Positions 24,301 to 32,289 of a stretch of 64,000 bases of DNA are shown here, in pieces. The first letter of the stretch is position 1, and each line of letters opens with the position of its first letter. The position numbers and the translations under genes were made by a program. The notes under the pieces are model-generated. The model had not been told where the DNA came from. It ran no database searches and saw nothing but the letters and a program-made list of their open reading frames with translations. This stretch comes from Mytilus galloprovincialis (Eukaryota; Mollusca; Bivalvia; Mytilida; Mytilidae): contig NC_134851.1 in the NCBI RefSeq assembly GCF_965363235.1, positions 50,844,833 to 50,908,832 on the forward strand, in the 5' to 3' direction.

Positions 24301-25661
24301 ATATATGATATTTTCCTTGCAATCTTCTGGTGAACTGTGATTAGTTTCCTTAAACATGTGTTAAATGTAATCAGACATCCTACAGAGGCATGCAATTCAG
24401 TATGATGCATTTTTAGTTCTATAATTTATCAACCTCCTGTTTACTGATTACTGATATATTCTATAATTTATCAACCTCCTGTTTACTGATTACTGATATA
24501 TTCTATAATTTATCAACCTCCTGTTTACTGATTACTGATATATTCTATAATTTATCAACCTCCTGTTTACTGATTACTGATATATTCAAACATATGTAGC
24601 GGCCATGTATTGATGTTTTTTGTCACAATTTTGTAGAAGCTACAATTTAGAACATCCTGAAAGAAGTAGGGGCATTAAGGCCTAGTTTTGGCCCAAGAAA
24701 ATAAAATGTTTGATAACTATTTCAAATTGGCACATAATGTTTAGAAATTCATAGGGTCAAGAAATATAAATAAAAAACATAAAGATTTTTATCTGATGAC
24801 GTCACAATTACGTCATAATGTGTACTTTTTTCACAAAAACGATGAAAAATACAGAACTTATGCAGTTTTCTATCTGTATTTCCGTTGTGGAAACATCCTG
24901 CGCAGCCGAGAAACAACAAAATAATTTAACAGAAGCTTTATTATATCTATGGGCATAATCTCACCAAAAATAAAGTTGTTTCTTGGGTACACACATACTT
25001 TTTCAATCTAAAATATACTTAAAATTTGATGAAAAACAAGGAAAATCATGAGATTAAACAAAATATGCAAATTAAGTCATGATTTGTTGCCATGGTAACG
25101 TGTTCGATGTCAAATTTGTTTTGTTTTTCTTAGTACCTTAATACCTAAGTCAAGTTTTCAGTAATTTAAGAATATGTATGATAACTTCTAAATTTGCAGT
25201 AATTTTTGGGCCAAATAAGGGCCTTATTGCCCCTACTCCTTTGTTTTCATGCTTCATGTGATCATTATTTACTGTGTGATATACTAAACTACTGATAATA
25301 ATTATAATGTTTGTAATTTCATAATAATAAGAAACAATTTTTTTTCACAGAAAATCCTTTTCTTCAAAGTCCAATAGAAATAGACAAAATACAACAAGAT
25401 CTACTTCAAGCTTTGAGAATCGAATTGAAACACAATCATCCAAAACAACGCCACTTATTTCCCAATCTTGTTATGCTGGTCACAGATCTTCGCCAAGCTG
25501 TTGAGGCATTTGGACAAAACATCAGAATTGGGATCATTGACAAATCAAAGGATTTGTCTGTGATCCCAATTCTGATGTTTTGTCCAAATGCCTCAACAGC
25601 TTGGCGAAGATCTGTGACCAGCATAACAAGATTGGGAAATAAGTGGCGTTGTTTTGGATGA
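12294..25661 (+). CDS. NR1-type nuclear receptor (PPAR/E75/Rev-erb-like), 8 coding exons, C-terminus disrupted
   Basis: Spliced exons 12294-12354, 17358-17578, 18121-18231, 18720-18864, 19598-19785, 22176-22382, 23193-23391 and 25351-25661 join in frame into 480 residues. The product should be a ligand- or haem-regulated nuclear transcription factor. Residues 1-109 form a Ser/Pro-rich A/B region. Residues 110-176 are the C4 zinc-finger DNA-binding domain, with Cys at 110, 113, 127 and 130 and then 147, 153, 163 and 166, and P-box CEGCK. The stretch [15 protein letters not shown] follows as the C-terminal extension. The ligand-binding domain runs from about 230 and has the signature FAKQLPGF (281-288) and DQITLMK (295-301). 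By eye the last exon is closest to PPARs, but the D-box has five residues (C-RALKQ-C) where PPARs have three, so I do not assign an orthologue. The AF-2 helix is lost through an inverted duplication in the last exon. Confidence 0.9.
12400..13530. other. receptor intron sequence, nothing recognised
   Basis: AT-rich intron. Two imperfect pieces at 13240-13345 resemble each other (CATCTTCTTTTATTCATAACC and its neighbour), suggesting a small old duplication. No exon or element ends are seen. Confidence 0.4.
13533..13684 (+). mobile_element. short element with GGATCCAG / CTGGATCC ends
   Basis: Ends are GGAGGATCCAGCC and CCTGGATCCTCC, with G-runs and C-runs inside and ATGCTCCCATTCAAATGC near the middle. 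The same element lies in reverse orientation at 23918-24058. Two overlapping short open frames here read through the element. Confidence 0.7.
13715..13915. mobile_element. MITE with CTGTGGATTCATTTAT ends
   Basis: The left end is CTGTGGATTCATTTATTTT and the right end GAGTCCACAG, both flanked by TA. Relatives lie at 26614-26824 and 37302-37489. The TA flanks and about 200 bp length fit a Tc1/mariner-type MITE. Confidence 0.7.
13929..14215. repeat. two nested or adjacent inverted repeats
   Basis: A 20-bp perfect inverted repeat (TGTATAGCAATATAATATTT, 13929-13948, complement at 14070-14089) is followed at once by a second with 34-nt arms (14095-14128 and 14182-14215, one mismatch) around a 53-nt loop. 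The second looks like a small hairpin MITE ending in AGGGTTATTGCATGAA. Confidence 0.75.
14220..15780. other. receptor intron sequence, nothing recognised
   Basis: AT-rich. A short palindrome at 14288-14322 (AGAGACATATATTTT…ATATGTGTTTCT) belongs to a loose set of similar hairpins at 1828-1862 and 42287-42321. A 78-codon open frame at 14854-15090 has no family signature or flanking splice sites that would support it. Confidence 0.4.
15783..17202. mobile_element. large fold-back element (arms about 420 bp) in the receptor intron
   Basis: The left arm (15783 to about 16195) begins ACCCTTCCCTAGATTTTCC. Its inverted copy (about 16755-17202) ends GGAAAATCTAGGGAAGGGT. Both arms are full of GATGGAA/TTCCATC words and share a long stretch with ATCACAGAATATGCTTCC and the sequence around AGGTGTACCTATAGATGAC. 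The 560-bp middle contains a retroelement-tail fragment (16219-16263, minus). The right end lies 155 bp before the acceptor of the common exon 17358. Confidence 0.8.
17358..17578 (+). CDS. nuclear receptor common A/B-domain exon
   Basis: The acceptor TTTTTATCTTGCAG precedes it and the donor AGG|GTAAGA follows. It encodes residues 21-94, beginning [18 protein letters not shown] and continuing as a Ser/Pro/Gln-rich low-complexity stretch ([19 protein letters not shown]) that ends SKPYNKR. It is the first exon shared by both putative starts. A/B regions of this kind carry the weak AF-1 function and are poorly conserved. Confidence 0.8.
17761..17889 (-). repeat. retroelement 3'-tail fragment
   Basis: Minus-strand copy of the CATTGTTGAAGGC…TGGTATGATTGTCAATGAGAC family (here AGATTTGGTATGATTGTCA to GGCCTTCAACAATGAG on the plus strand). 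It lies in the intron before the first zinc-finger exon. Confidence 0.7.
18121..18231 (+). CDS. nuclear receptor exon: first zinc finger
   Basis: Encodes residues 95-131, with four zinc-binding cysteines (CRIC at 110-113; C127 and C130) and P-box CEGCK. The acceptor is ATTTAATTTTTCAG and the donor AAG|GTTAGT. The intron between CEGCK and GFFRR is a classical conserved nuclear-receptor splice position. The P-box is of the type that binds AGGTCA half-sites. Confidence 0.95.
18720..18864 (+). CDS. nuclear receptor exon: second zinc finger
   Basis: Encodes residues 132-179, starting [16 protein letters not shown]. The cysteines at 147, 153, 163 and 166 form the second finger. The D-box loop C-RALKQ-C has five residues, the usual number outside PPARs. 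It ends [11 protein letters not shown], a typical NR1 helix. Donor is GATG|GTAAGT, phase 1. Confidence 0.95.
18985..19525 (+). repeat. 40-bp minisatellite in the receptor intron
   Basis: About 12 units of AAAGCGAATTACAATTACCC followed by AAATAGATTACTATTATC. It ends about 70 bp before the acceptor of the next exon (19598). The left edge is more diverged. Confidence 0.9.
19598..19785 (+). CDS. nuclear receptor exon: C-terminal extension and hinge
   Basis: Encodes residues 180-242: [20 protein letters not shown], then an acidic, helical hinge ending FNGGDEDKQ. AVRFGRxPK is strongly typical of NR1 receptors (PPAR, Rev-erb, E75). The acceptor is TCTTTTAATTGCAG. The donor CAA|GTGAGT is the first unit of the minisatellite that follows. 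Confidence 0.93.
19781..20620 (+). repeat. 47/48-bp minisatellite founded on the exon's splice donor
   Basis: About 16 units begin exactly at the exon end. Each contains AAACAAGT(T/A)AGTATCTGA and TCACAATTAGTTTACTAAAT. The GT that corresponds to the true donor (19786) is kept at 19833, 19880, 19927, 19975, 20023, 20071, 20119, 20167, 20215, 20263, 20311, 20359, 20472 and 20520. Units at 20119 and 20263 read GTAAGT, a better match to consensus than the native GTGAGT. Confidence 0.93.
20376..20587. repeat. 38-nt perfect inverted repeat inside the minisatellite
   Basis: The segment at 20376-20413 (TGCTATTAGATACTTGC…) is the exact complement of 20550-20587, with 136 nt between. The right arm is a changed repeat unit, so the left arm looks like an inverted copy placed into the array. 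A short CTGTCCGT run (20413-20435) adjoins the left arm. Confidence 0.85.
20803..22024 (+). mobile_element. pearl/Helentron-like tandem-core element, copy A (receptor intron)
   Basis: The left end is TTATACGCCCGTC, with a small hairpin CCCGTC…GACGGG. A CCGT-rich microsatellite (20852-20920) follows, then about five 159-bp core units (CTTCGGACAATAACTCAAAA to TTTATGGGGCTTTATTC). The right end is CAACGGGCGTATCATGC with AAAGCGCAGCCCTTTATT. Copy B is at 52254-53678. An ACGG-type microsatellite plus roughly 160-bp cores resembles the bivalve 'pearl' elements. This is recognition by layout; there was no database match. Confidence 0.75.
22176..22382 (+). CDS. nuclear receptor exon: LBD helices 1-5
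   Basis: Encodes residues 243-311 and holds the family signature FAKQLPGF…L…YDQITLMKQ, which forms part of the coactivator groove and ligand pocket. The acceptor is GTTTCTTTTCTAG, the donor GCG|GTAAGT, and both ends are phase 0. Confidence 0.93.
22751..23028 (-). mobile_element. MITE with AAGGTGGTACCTAACAC ends
   Basis: It runs from AAGGTGATATCTAACAC to GTGTTAGGTACCACCTT. A second copy in the opposite orientation is at 33038-33314. The roughly 280 bp interior is non-coding. Confidence 0.8.
23193..23391 (+). CDS. nuclear receptor exon: LBD middle helices
   Basis: Encodes residues 312-377 plus one base: [18 protein letters not shown] through [15 protein letters not shown] and CATLCFSG. The pattern ELxxSExxLFxAxxLxS is typical of LBD helices 7-8. 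The acceptor TATTTTTTTTAG and donor CAG|GTAAGT are strong. Confidence 0.92.
23458..23876. mobile_element. MITE carrying a copy of the last exon's splice acceptor
   Basis: Ends are CAGTTGACAAAAGTGAGTTC and GAACTCACTTTTGTCC…ACTG. A second inner inverted pair is AGATGTAGAAATGT / ACATTTCTACATCT. At 23682-23709 it contains 28 nt identical to 25341-25368, the pyrimidine tract, AG and first 18 bases of the receptor's last exon. Splicing to it would add [14 protein letters not shown] and ten more codons before TAA (23760-23762), with AATAAA at 23754 and 23761. Confidence 0.75.
23918..24058 (-). mobile_element. GGATCC-ended element, inverted relative to 13533-13684
   Basis: Starts GAGGCGGATCCAGG and ends CTGGATCCGCCCCTGA. 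The C/G runs and GCATTTGAATGGGAGCAT inside are the reverse complement of the copy at 13533. Confidence 0.75.
24418..24585 (+). repeat. four-copy tandem repeat, 41-bp unit
   Basis: Four almost identical units of TTCTATAATTTATCAACCTC plus CTGTTTACTGATTACTGATA. Their near-identity implies recent origin. Confidence 0.9.
24666..25237. mobile_element. MITE-like element with AGTAGGGGCATTAAGGCC ends
   Basis: Left end AGTAGGGGCATTAAGGCC, right end GGCCTTATTGCCCCTACT, about 570 bp, non-coding inside. It lies in the intron just before the last receptor exon. Confidence 0.75.
25351..25661 (+). CDS. nuclear receptor last exon: LBD C-terminus with inverted duplication
   Basis: The acceptor is TTTTTTTTTCACAG. 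It encodes residues 378-447 in good LBD sequence ([37 protein letters not shown]). After DKSKDLS the reading enters a 124-bp insert that is the reverse complement of the preceding exon sequence, and it stops at TGA 25659-25661. Immediately after the insert, frame +1 reads DTAPLIKEMFNI and stops at TAG 25720-25722. LIKEMF fits the AF-2 helix 12 pattern and the end of PPAR-type receptors. Without the 124 bp the receptor would be 459 residues with an intact AF-2. As printed it lacks AF-2 and should not recruit coactivators normally. Confidence 0.9.
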
Positions 25662-25672
25662 TTGTGTTTCAA
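25425..25672. repeat. 248-bp hairpin palindrome inside the last receptor exon
   Basis: Arms of 122 nt (25425-25546 and 25551-25672) with only two mismatched pairs (25537/25560 and 25538/25559) and a 4-nt AAAG loop. The 16-nt word TCAAAGGATTTGTCTG occurs at 25545-25560 and again at 25669-25684, marking an insertion of 124 bp. Confidence 0.97.
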
Positions 25673-25724
25673 AGGATTTGTCTGACACTGCACCATTAAT
25701 CAAAGAAATGTTTAATATATAGAA

Positions 25725-26265
25725 GGATCATATAGTAAGCATTCAATCTTTTTATGTTGACCTGCAACACTATATCTGGTCAAAGTGACAATGGAAATAT
25801 TTAAGTTAAAATTTTATTGGTCTGAAGCCCAACAAATTATGTTACCTTTTACACTTACATGGCGTAAACTTTTTGTTGTGCTATTGGGAGATGGAAGGGG
25901 TCATTATCTAGCACAATGATGTTTTAACCGGTGAATTGTTGTACATATATGTTGTTTTTATAGCTCATCTGTTGGAAACTCATGTAATTGATCATCAATG
26001 ACATTTTAACTTTTTGTTCCAATTTATTTTCTTTTACATGATGTAATTTTATCTACCATACTTTTCTTTTTGAGTCACACATATACCTTTTATAAGATGT
26101 TACACAGATATTCACAAATATATATATTAAGCAGAAAACAAATTATTTTTCTAAAACTTATCTCTTGATTTGATCTCATATTAAGCAGATGGCACCATGC
26201 ATGTTTTTGTACTAAATGATCGAAAGACAATACTACCTCAGTATCTCTAATGCAATTTATTTTTT
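25725..26265. other. presumed receptor 3' UTR / downstream
   Basis: AT-rich sequence after the receptor stop. No polyadenylation signal can be singled out with confidence and no element ends are seen. Confidence 0.35.
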
Positions 26266-26398
26266 GTGCAAAATTGGTCTTTAGTTCTCAATATTTATTC
26301 TGTATAGGACAAAAATTGGTCTTTAGTTCTAGACATTTATTTTGTATTGGACTCAAGTTGGTCTTTTTTAACTGTTTATAAAATTTTGAATTTTTTGT

Positions 26399-26585
26399 AA
26401 TACTAAGGATTTTCTACCTTAGGCATAGATTACCTTACCTGTATTTGGCAAAACTTTTAGGAAATTTGGTCCTCAATGCTCTTCAACTTCGTAGTTTATT
26501 TGGCCTTTTTAACTTTTTTGGATTTGAGCGTCACTGATGAGTCTTTTCGCGCGTCTGGCATATATATAAAATTTAGTCCTGGTAA
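26399..26585 (+). repeat. dispersed repeat (ACTAAGGATTTTCTACC … TTTAGTCCTGGTA)
   Basis: A block with AGGCATAGATTACCTTA, CCTCAATGCTCTTCAAC and GAGCGTCACTGATGAGTC. I recognise this pattern as a common mussel dispersed sequence from general knowledge; only one copy is in this window. Confidence 0.45.
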
Positions 26586-26613
26586 ATATGATGAGTTTAT
26601 TTAGTTCTAGATA

Positions 26614-26824
26614 CTGTGGACTCATTTATTTTGTGGTTATCAATTTTCGTCAATTGAGGAACACTTGCATTTCCGAGGATATTTTTTTTCATGGTTTTGC
26701 CAAACTCTGAATACCAAGCTTATAGAAAATTTGTTATTGGTTGAACATTTGAATTTGTTATTGACCTGTACCAACAAAACCCACATTAATTGGTTTACGA
26801 CAATAATAGTGACTGAGTCCACAG
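26614..26824. mobile_element. MITE (CTGTGGACTC ends) inserted in a tandem repeat with TA duplication
   Basis: It runs from CTGTGGACTCATTTATTTTG to GAGTCCACAG. The interrupted repeat reads TTCTAGATA | TATTTATTCTG on the two sides, so the TA (26612-26613 and 26825-26826) is the target duplication. Same family as 13715-13915. Confidence 0.85.
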
Positions 26825-27014
26825 TATTTATTCTGTATTAGATCAAAATTGGCCTTTAGTTCTAGATGTTTTATTCTGTATCAGTACAAAATTGGCCTTT
26901 AGTTCTAGATGTTTATTCTGTATCAGTACAAAATTGGTCTTTAGTTCTAGATGGTTTTTTTCTGTATTAGATAAAAATTGGCTTTAGTTTTAGATATTTA
27001 TTCTGTATCAGTAC

Positions 27015-27640
27015 AATTTTGTAATGGTTCTAGATATTTTTTTAAAGAGATCACTGTTATATTAGAGCTAATTTGTCTGACTGTATTGAGAGAACAATGA
27101 AATATCATTTGCTTGTTTGTTAAGATGAAACTTACACAGACCTTGTTACAGTTGTAAATACAACAGTTAATAATTATAAAACATTATAATGAACAGTAAA
27201 AAAAAGTTCTTGCCCAAGTTTATTGTTATTTTTTTTCCTTATAGACATGAGTCCTCAGTAATATTTGCGTGTGTTTGAAATTTTGTCTTTCATTTCTATT
27301 TAATTCATTTTTGTGACATAAAAAAAAAACACCTTTCAGTTTAAAAAGTTTGGAAAGTTATTTTGTTTAATTTTATGGAATGTATCTTATTAATTTTGTT
27401 TATTTATGTTTGTAAAAGTTTCATAATTTGTATATCATTCCAAATCAAGTAGTCCTCAAAATAATTATAAATATATTTATGTATGTATTAGTACAAATTA
27501 TTTATTGAGTGTATTGGTTCTGACAATGAAGACTATCCAAGCTCAAAAGAAAACCGGTGTAAAGACAAAACAGGTTATTTAATTGTAATATAATGTTGAT
27601 TTTGAAAGAGATATTAGAATTATAATTTAACAGACCCTTT
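27015..27640. other. intergenic, nothing recognised
   Basis: AT-rich; no exon, repeat unit or element ends seen. Confidence 0.4.
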
Positions 27641-28678
27641 TTAGCTCACCTGGCCCACAGGTCCAACTGAGCTTTTCCCATCACTTGGCGTCTGTCGTCC
27701 ATCGTCATCTGTCGTTAACTTTTACAAAAATCTTCTCCTCTGAAACTACTGGGCCAAATTTTACCAAACTTGGCCACAATCATCATTGGGGAATCTAGTT
27801 TAAAAAATGTGTCCGGTGACCCGGCAAACCAACCAAGATGGCCACTATGGCTAAAAATAGAACATATGGGTAAAATGTATATTTTGGCTTATAACTCTGA
27901 AACCAAAGCATTTAGAGCCAATCTGGCATGGGGTAAAATTGTTTACTAAGTGAAGATCTATCTACTCTGAAATTTTCAGATGAATCGGAACAACCAGTTG
28001 TTGGGGTGCTGCCCCTGAATTGGTAATTTTAAAGAAATTTTGTTGTTTTTGGTTATTATCTTGAATACTATTATAGATAGAGATAAACTGAAAACAGCAA
28101 TAATGTTCAGCAAAGTAAGATCTACAAATAAGTCATCATGATCAAAGTGGTCAGTTGTCCGTTAAGGAGTTATTGCCCTTTATAGTCATTTTTTACCAAT
28201 TTTTCATAAATTTTTATAATCTTTTACAAAAATCTCCTCTGAAACTACAGGGCCAAATTTAACCAAACTTGGCCACAATCATCATTGGGGTATCTAGTTT
28301 AAAAAATGTGTGCAGTGACCCAACCAACCAACCAAGATGGCCACCATGGCTAAAAATAGAACATAGGGGTAAAATGTAGATTTTGGCTTATACCTTTGAA
28401 ACTAAAACATTTAGAGCAAATATGACAGGGGTTAAATTGTTTATCAAGTCAATATCTATCTGCCCTGAAATTTTCAGATCAATTGGACAACCGGTTGTTG
28501 GGTTGCTGTTCATTATAGATACAGATAATTGTAAGTCAAAAGAACATTCAGTAAAGTAAGAATTTCAAACACATCACCATCACCAAAACACAATTTTGTC
28601 ATGAATCCATCTGTGTCCTTTGTTTAATATGCACATAGACCAAGGTGAGTGACACAGGCTCTTAAGAGCCTCTAGTTT
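27641..28678 (+). mobile_element. tandem-core element, TTAGCTCACCTGG family, two core units
   Basis: It begins TTAGCTCACCTGGCCCACAG. A short GTCGTCC/ATCGTCATC microsatellite-like patch follows, then two cores of about 480 bp starting CTTTTACAAAAATCT and containing AACTTGGCCACAATCATCA. It ends AAGGTGAGTGACACAGGC with a hairpin GGCTCTTAAGAGCC. Same overall architecture as 20803, 34328 and 52254. Confidence 0.7.
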
Positions 28679-28836
28679 ATTGATGTTTTTTAGACAAGTT
28701 GTAAACAGGATATTGTAGGCCACAAATACATAATGTATGTTTTTTCAGAGAATTTAAGTTTCAACGATTTTCTTTGAATAATTTTTCTGAAATCAACCAA
28801 ATGTAAAATACATTGTACTAAGCATAAACATATTAC

Positions 28837-29247
28837 TCATACCTGTCAACTGACCCATAATTTGTGGGTCACTCCCATGAATTTCCTATCATATCAAGTA
28901 TTTTTAAACACCCATCATGGATTTTGGTTTTTAGTAGTGAAATATATATTCAGTTTTATCAACTTTGTTACCTTGATAAAAAAACTATGTTAAACCACTT
29001 AATTTAGTAAATATGAAAGCTTTGAGCCAGATATTGCACTGTAAGTAAACACACTAACTTCTTCTATCTTCCTTCTGTTTTATGGAGAACATTTAGCCAT
29101 AACTGATTTGTAATTATAGCTAAGGCTTATGAACTGTATTTTTGAAAAGCAGTGTGAATAAAGCTATTAAAACCATTCTTAAGAAAGATAAATACTAAAC
29201 TTCAATTTTGACCTGCATTTTCCTTTTTCAGAGGTTGACAGGTATGA
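28837..29247. mobile_element. MITE with TCATACCTGTCAAC ends
   Basis: Left TCATACCTGTCAAC, right GTTGACAGGTATGA: a 14-bp perfect terminal inverted repeat enclosing about 410 bp. Relatives: 38498-38754 and a truncated end at 34128. Confidence 0.85.
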
Positions 29248-29572
29248 TTAATCATAACAAAATGTATTTTAATGTCACAATACTCATAAACTTGCACCTC
29301 TTCTTGCCTTGAATTCTCAGGTCAAACTCTGAAAATACCATACGTTAACATAATGTAGCCATATTTTGTGCCATATGTGTTATACTATTTTAATAGCAGA
29401 ACACTATACATTATTTAAATATAGCCATATTATGTGCCATATATGTTATAATATTCAGGGAATCATTATATAAGTACTGCTTTTCATGTTGCTGGTTATT
29501 AACTTTTGCAGTTTACAGATATATAGGTAGGCATTTTCACTAATTGTTGTTGAATTTCTAATCACAGACGGA

Positions 29573-30354
29573 CACATGACGTTTGTGCTTTTTTACCTGT
29601 AAAACGATAGGACATTTGTGCTTCAAATACTATGGACATTTGCGCTTTAAATTTTGAATCAACTGTATTAAATTGACCGGACATTTGCTCTTTTTACCTA
29701 TAGTCGTCCACCTGTAATTTTAATGAGAAGTAATATCACATAGATGAATTTAACTTATATTTGTCATCATTACGACAAATGGTGCAGAATCCTTCCATGC
29801 ACACTTTAATGAACAGTTCTATTCACTCATTCTGTTATTTTTTTACTTTTTGAAGAGTATCAATTAACAACAGTCTGTGAATTACATTAAGATTTGTTAT
29901 ATTGATGAACAGACACCTCAAAATTAAGGAACATGATTATTTATTTGAAATATGGGCGAAATACCAGACAGAACAGATAGCATGAGCTATTTTTTTTCAG
30001 TCCTTGGGCTTCAGATATCAAACGATAACTGACCTGAGATGACTGTACGTGTTTTCATGTCTTTAGAATGTTTTCATTTACTAGTTTTAGCTGTATGTAA
30101 ACTTTTTAAATTATGTCAATGTGTTAAGAAATGTGCTATGCAATGATTTTTAAACTTTTAACGTCCCAAGCCCGAATAAAAGAGGAGGATAGTCATAAAA
30201 ACCAAATATTACAAAAGCGCAAATGTCCTTTGTAAAAAGCACTAATGTCCATTTTTAAAAAGTGCATATGTTCTTTGATTTGAAGCGCAAGCGTCCAAAA
30301 ATAAAAGTGCAAATATCCTATGAAAAAGGGCAAATGTCCCGCGCCGTCACAGAC
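29573..30354. mobile_element. fold-back element with GGACATTTGCGCTT subrepeats
   Basis: The left side has several GGACATTTGTGCTT-like words (29580-29700) and the right side their complements AAGCGCAAATGTCC (30210-30340). The outer ends are CACAGACGG… and …CCGTCACAGAC. The middle is non-coding. The layout is like the element at 9449-10361 with unrelated sequence. Confidence 0.65.
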
Positions 30355-30359
30355 ATACA

Positions 30360-31890
30360 TGTGACCTCAGCTGGCCCTTAGGACTTGTATGAGCTGTAAT
30401 TATCTCTTGATAGACCTTGGCAGATATAAGGTTTTTGTTTTTTCAAAATATTCTTTATATAGAATAAAATATATAGAGTGTCTAATTATTAGACTTGCAG
30501 AGCAAACCATAAGTTAAGTTATTCATTGTGTACTGTTATAACCAGTTATTAATTCATTGATGGCATTCATTTTTACTGGAATGTTCTCCATTATCCAGTA
30601 TGAACTTAACTAAAAAGTGTATACTGCTGGTTTCCTGTCATTGATGAGCTAAGGAGTTGAGTACCATAATTTTGGTACAAACCAGTAGAAATTTTTAACT
30701 TGTTTCAAAAGTCAAATTTTAATTCCTATCATTCTATTGAAAACTCAGAACTTCATAATACTCTCAGGTATGAACTGGTTTGTAAGGTACCAAGGGAGGT
30801 ACAAGTAAAGGTAGATACCAGTTTTCATAGATTTGTGAAAGGTTTTGTGAAATATCTTTTATTCATGGACATACTCATCTAAGAGGAGCAGGAGTATTTT
30901 GATAACTCAAGTAAATGAAAGTCCATACATTGCCAAATAATAAAAGGGGAGATTTTAATTGAAAGTCGATCAGTGAATGAATACAAACCTTTTTTTAATG
31001 ACACGTCATGAATAAAAGTGATTTTACAACACTGATTTATGTCTGCTCAATTTTAGTTAGAAGAAAAACTCGTGTTTTGTATACAATGGGCATTTTAAAG
31101 TGGGGTGCAATTGATTGTAGATTTCTTTATTTTATATTTTTGGAAATAATTTGTGCCATATTAGAAAAGTTATATTTTTATTTGTTATTGTGAATATGAA
31201 ATCAGGGTTGATTCCCATTAAAATGTTTTTGAGTTTTTGTAATTAGTTATTTTTAAAGTTATGATGGAATTGACTTTTTCAAGCTAACCAGAAATTTATT
31301 GATCAATTTTTACTGATCACCAGATTTAATTTGTAACCTAGTAATTTCATTTATGACAAAAAATCTTGCATATAAAACCTACTTTGTTTATGATCCAGGG
31401 GTATTAGGCTACTCTCCTAGAAGTATGCTTTTATCGATTGTTATATGTTCTATGTTCATGGTGAACAAGACTGTTTTATTCAATGAAGTAATGTGAATGT
31501 GAAAGTTATGTTTTCCTTTGATCTTTTTCTGTGATAATTCTTCATATCATGCTACTTGCTTGAGATGAAAAATTATCGCTAGAAACTAAGGAGGCATGTG
31601 GCGTTGGTAATGAAATTGACAACGTCTTATAGGTTATATAGAGATAAACAGATTATAATTGGTCATCTCAACTCGATTGCTTTGTGTTCGCTGTACCCGC
31701 TGAAGCTAGAAAATCAATCTTGTTGATATGATCAACGATAATCTATAATTATATTTTGGATTATAAGACAGCTTTTACAAATATTGAGGTATAGAAAGAA
31801 AACCATAGTTATTAGAATGTATTTGAAGTATATTTTACCCCACAGTGAGACTGTTAAATGGTTCATTTGTTAGACATAAAGGATACATAT
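30360..31890. other. intergenic, nothing recognised
   Basis: AT-rich. Two short open frames (30700-30882 and 31008-31193) have no family signature and sit in low-complexity sequence; I do not call them genes. Confidence 0.4.
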
Positions 31891-31895
31891 GATTA

Positions 31896-32284
31896 AGAGG
31901 GTGTCCATGGAAAAACCAGGCAGTGTATGGCACATAACATATTTTGTTTTCAAAATTTTTTCATCTGTTTCATATCACAAATTCATTCTTTCTCAAAGTT
32001 AGATTTTGTTTTTTTTAATTAACTGCAAGAGAAAAAAAATACATAGAAAGCACTGAAATTCATTGAAAAGGGGAGATATTTTGTACAAAATTTTGTTGCG
32101 TTGTTAGTGAACTTTTAAAACATTTTCTGAGTCATCCACTGTCGATTCAAAAATATCTTTGACATATATATCCTTTGTATGATATGAACATTGCATTGGA
32201 ACCAAAAATTCAGTGGGAAAAAAAATTATGTTGTGCCACCCATATCATGGGATTTGCCTGATATTTACTTGGACAGCCTTTTAA
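31896..32284. mobile_element. possible MITE with AAGAGGGTGTCCATG ends
   Basis: Left AAGAGGGTGTCCATG and right CTTGGACAGCCTTTT form an imperfect inverted pair about 390 bp apart. There is no second copy in the window, so this is tentative. Confidence 0.35.
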
Positions 32285-32289
32285 GTTAT

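Larger units (their letters stand above)
26270..27015 (+). repeat. interrupted tandem repeat, unit about 45 bp
   Basis: Units of AAAATTGGTCTTTAGTTCTA plus GATATTTATTCTGTAT occur at 26270-26370 and 26825-27015. Two elements split them: a dispersed repeat (26399-26585) and a MITE (26614-26824). Confidence 0.8.

Noticed and set aside
25436..25696. Minus-strand frame almost identical to the receptor's last exon
   Set aside because: A consequence of the palindrome; the antisense strand repeats the sense reading. No separate gene is needed.
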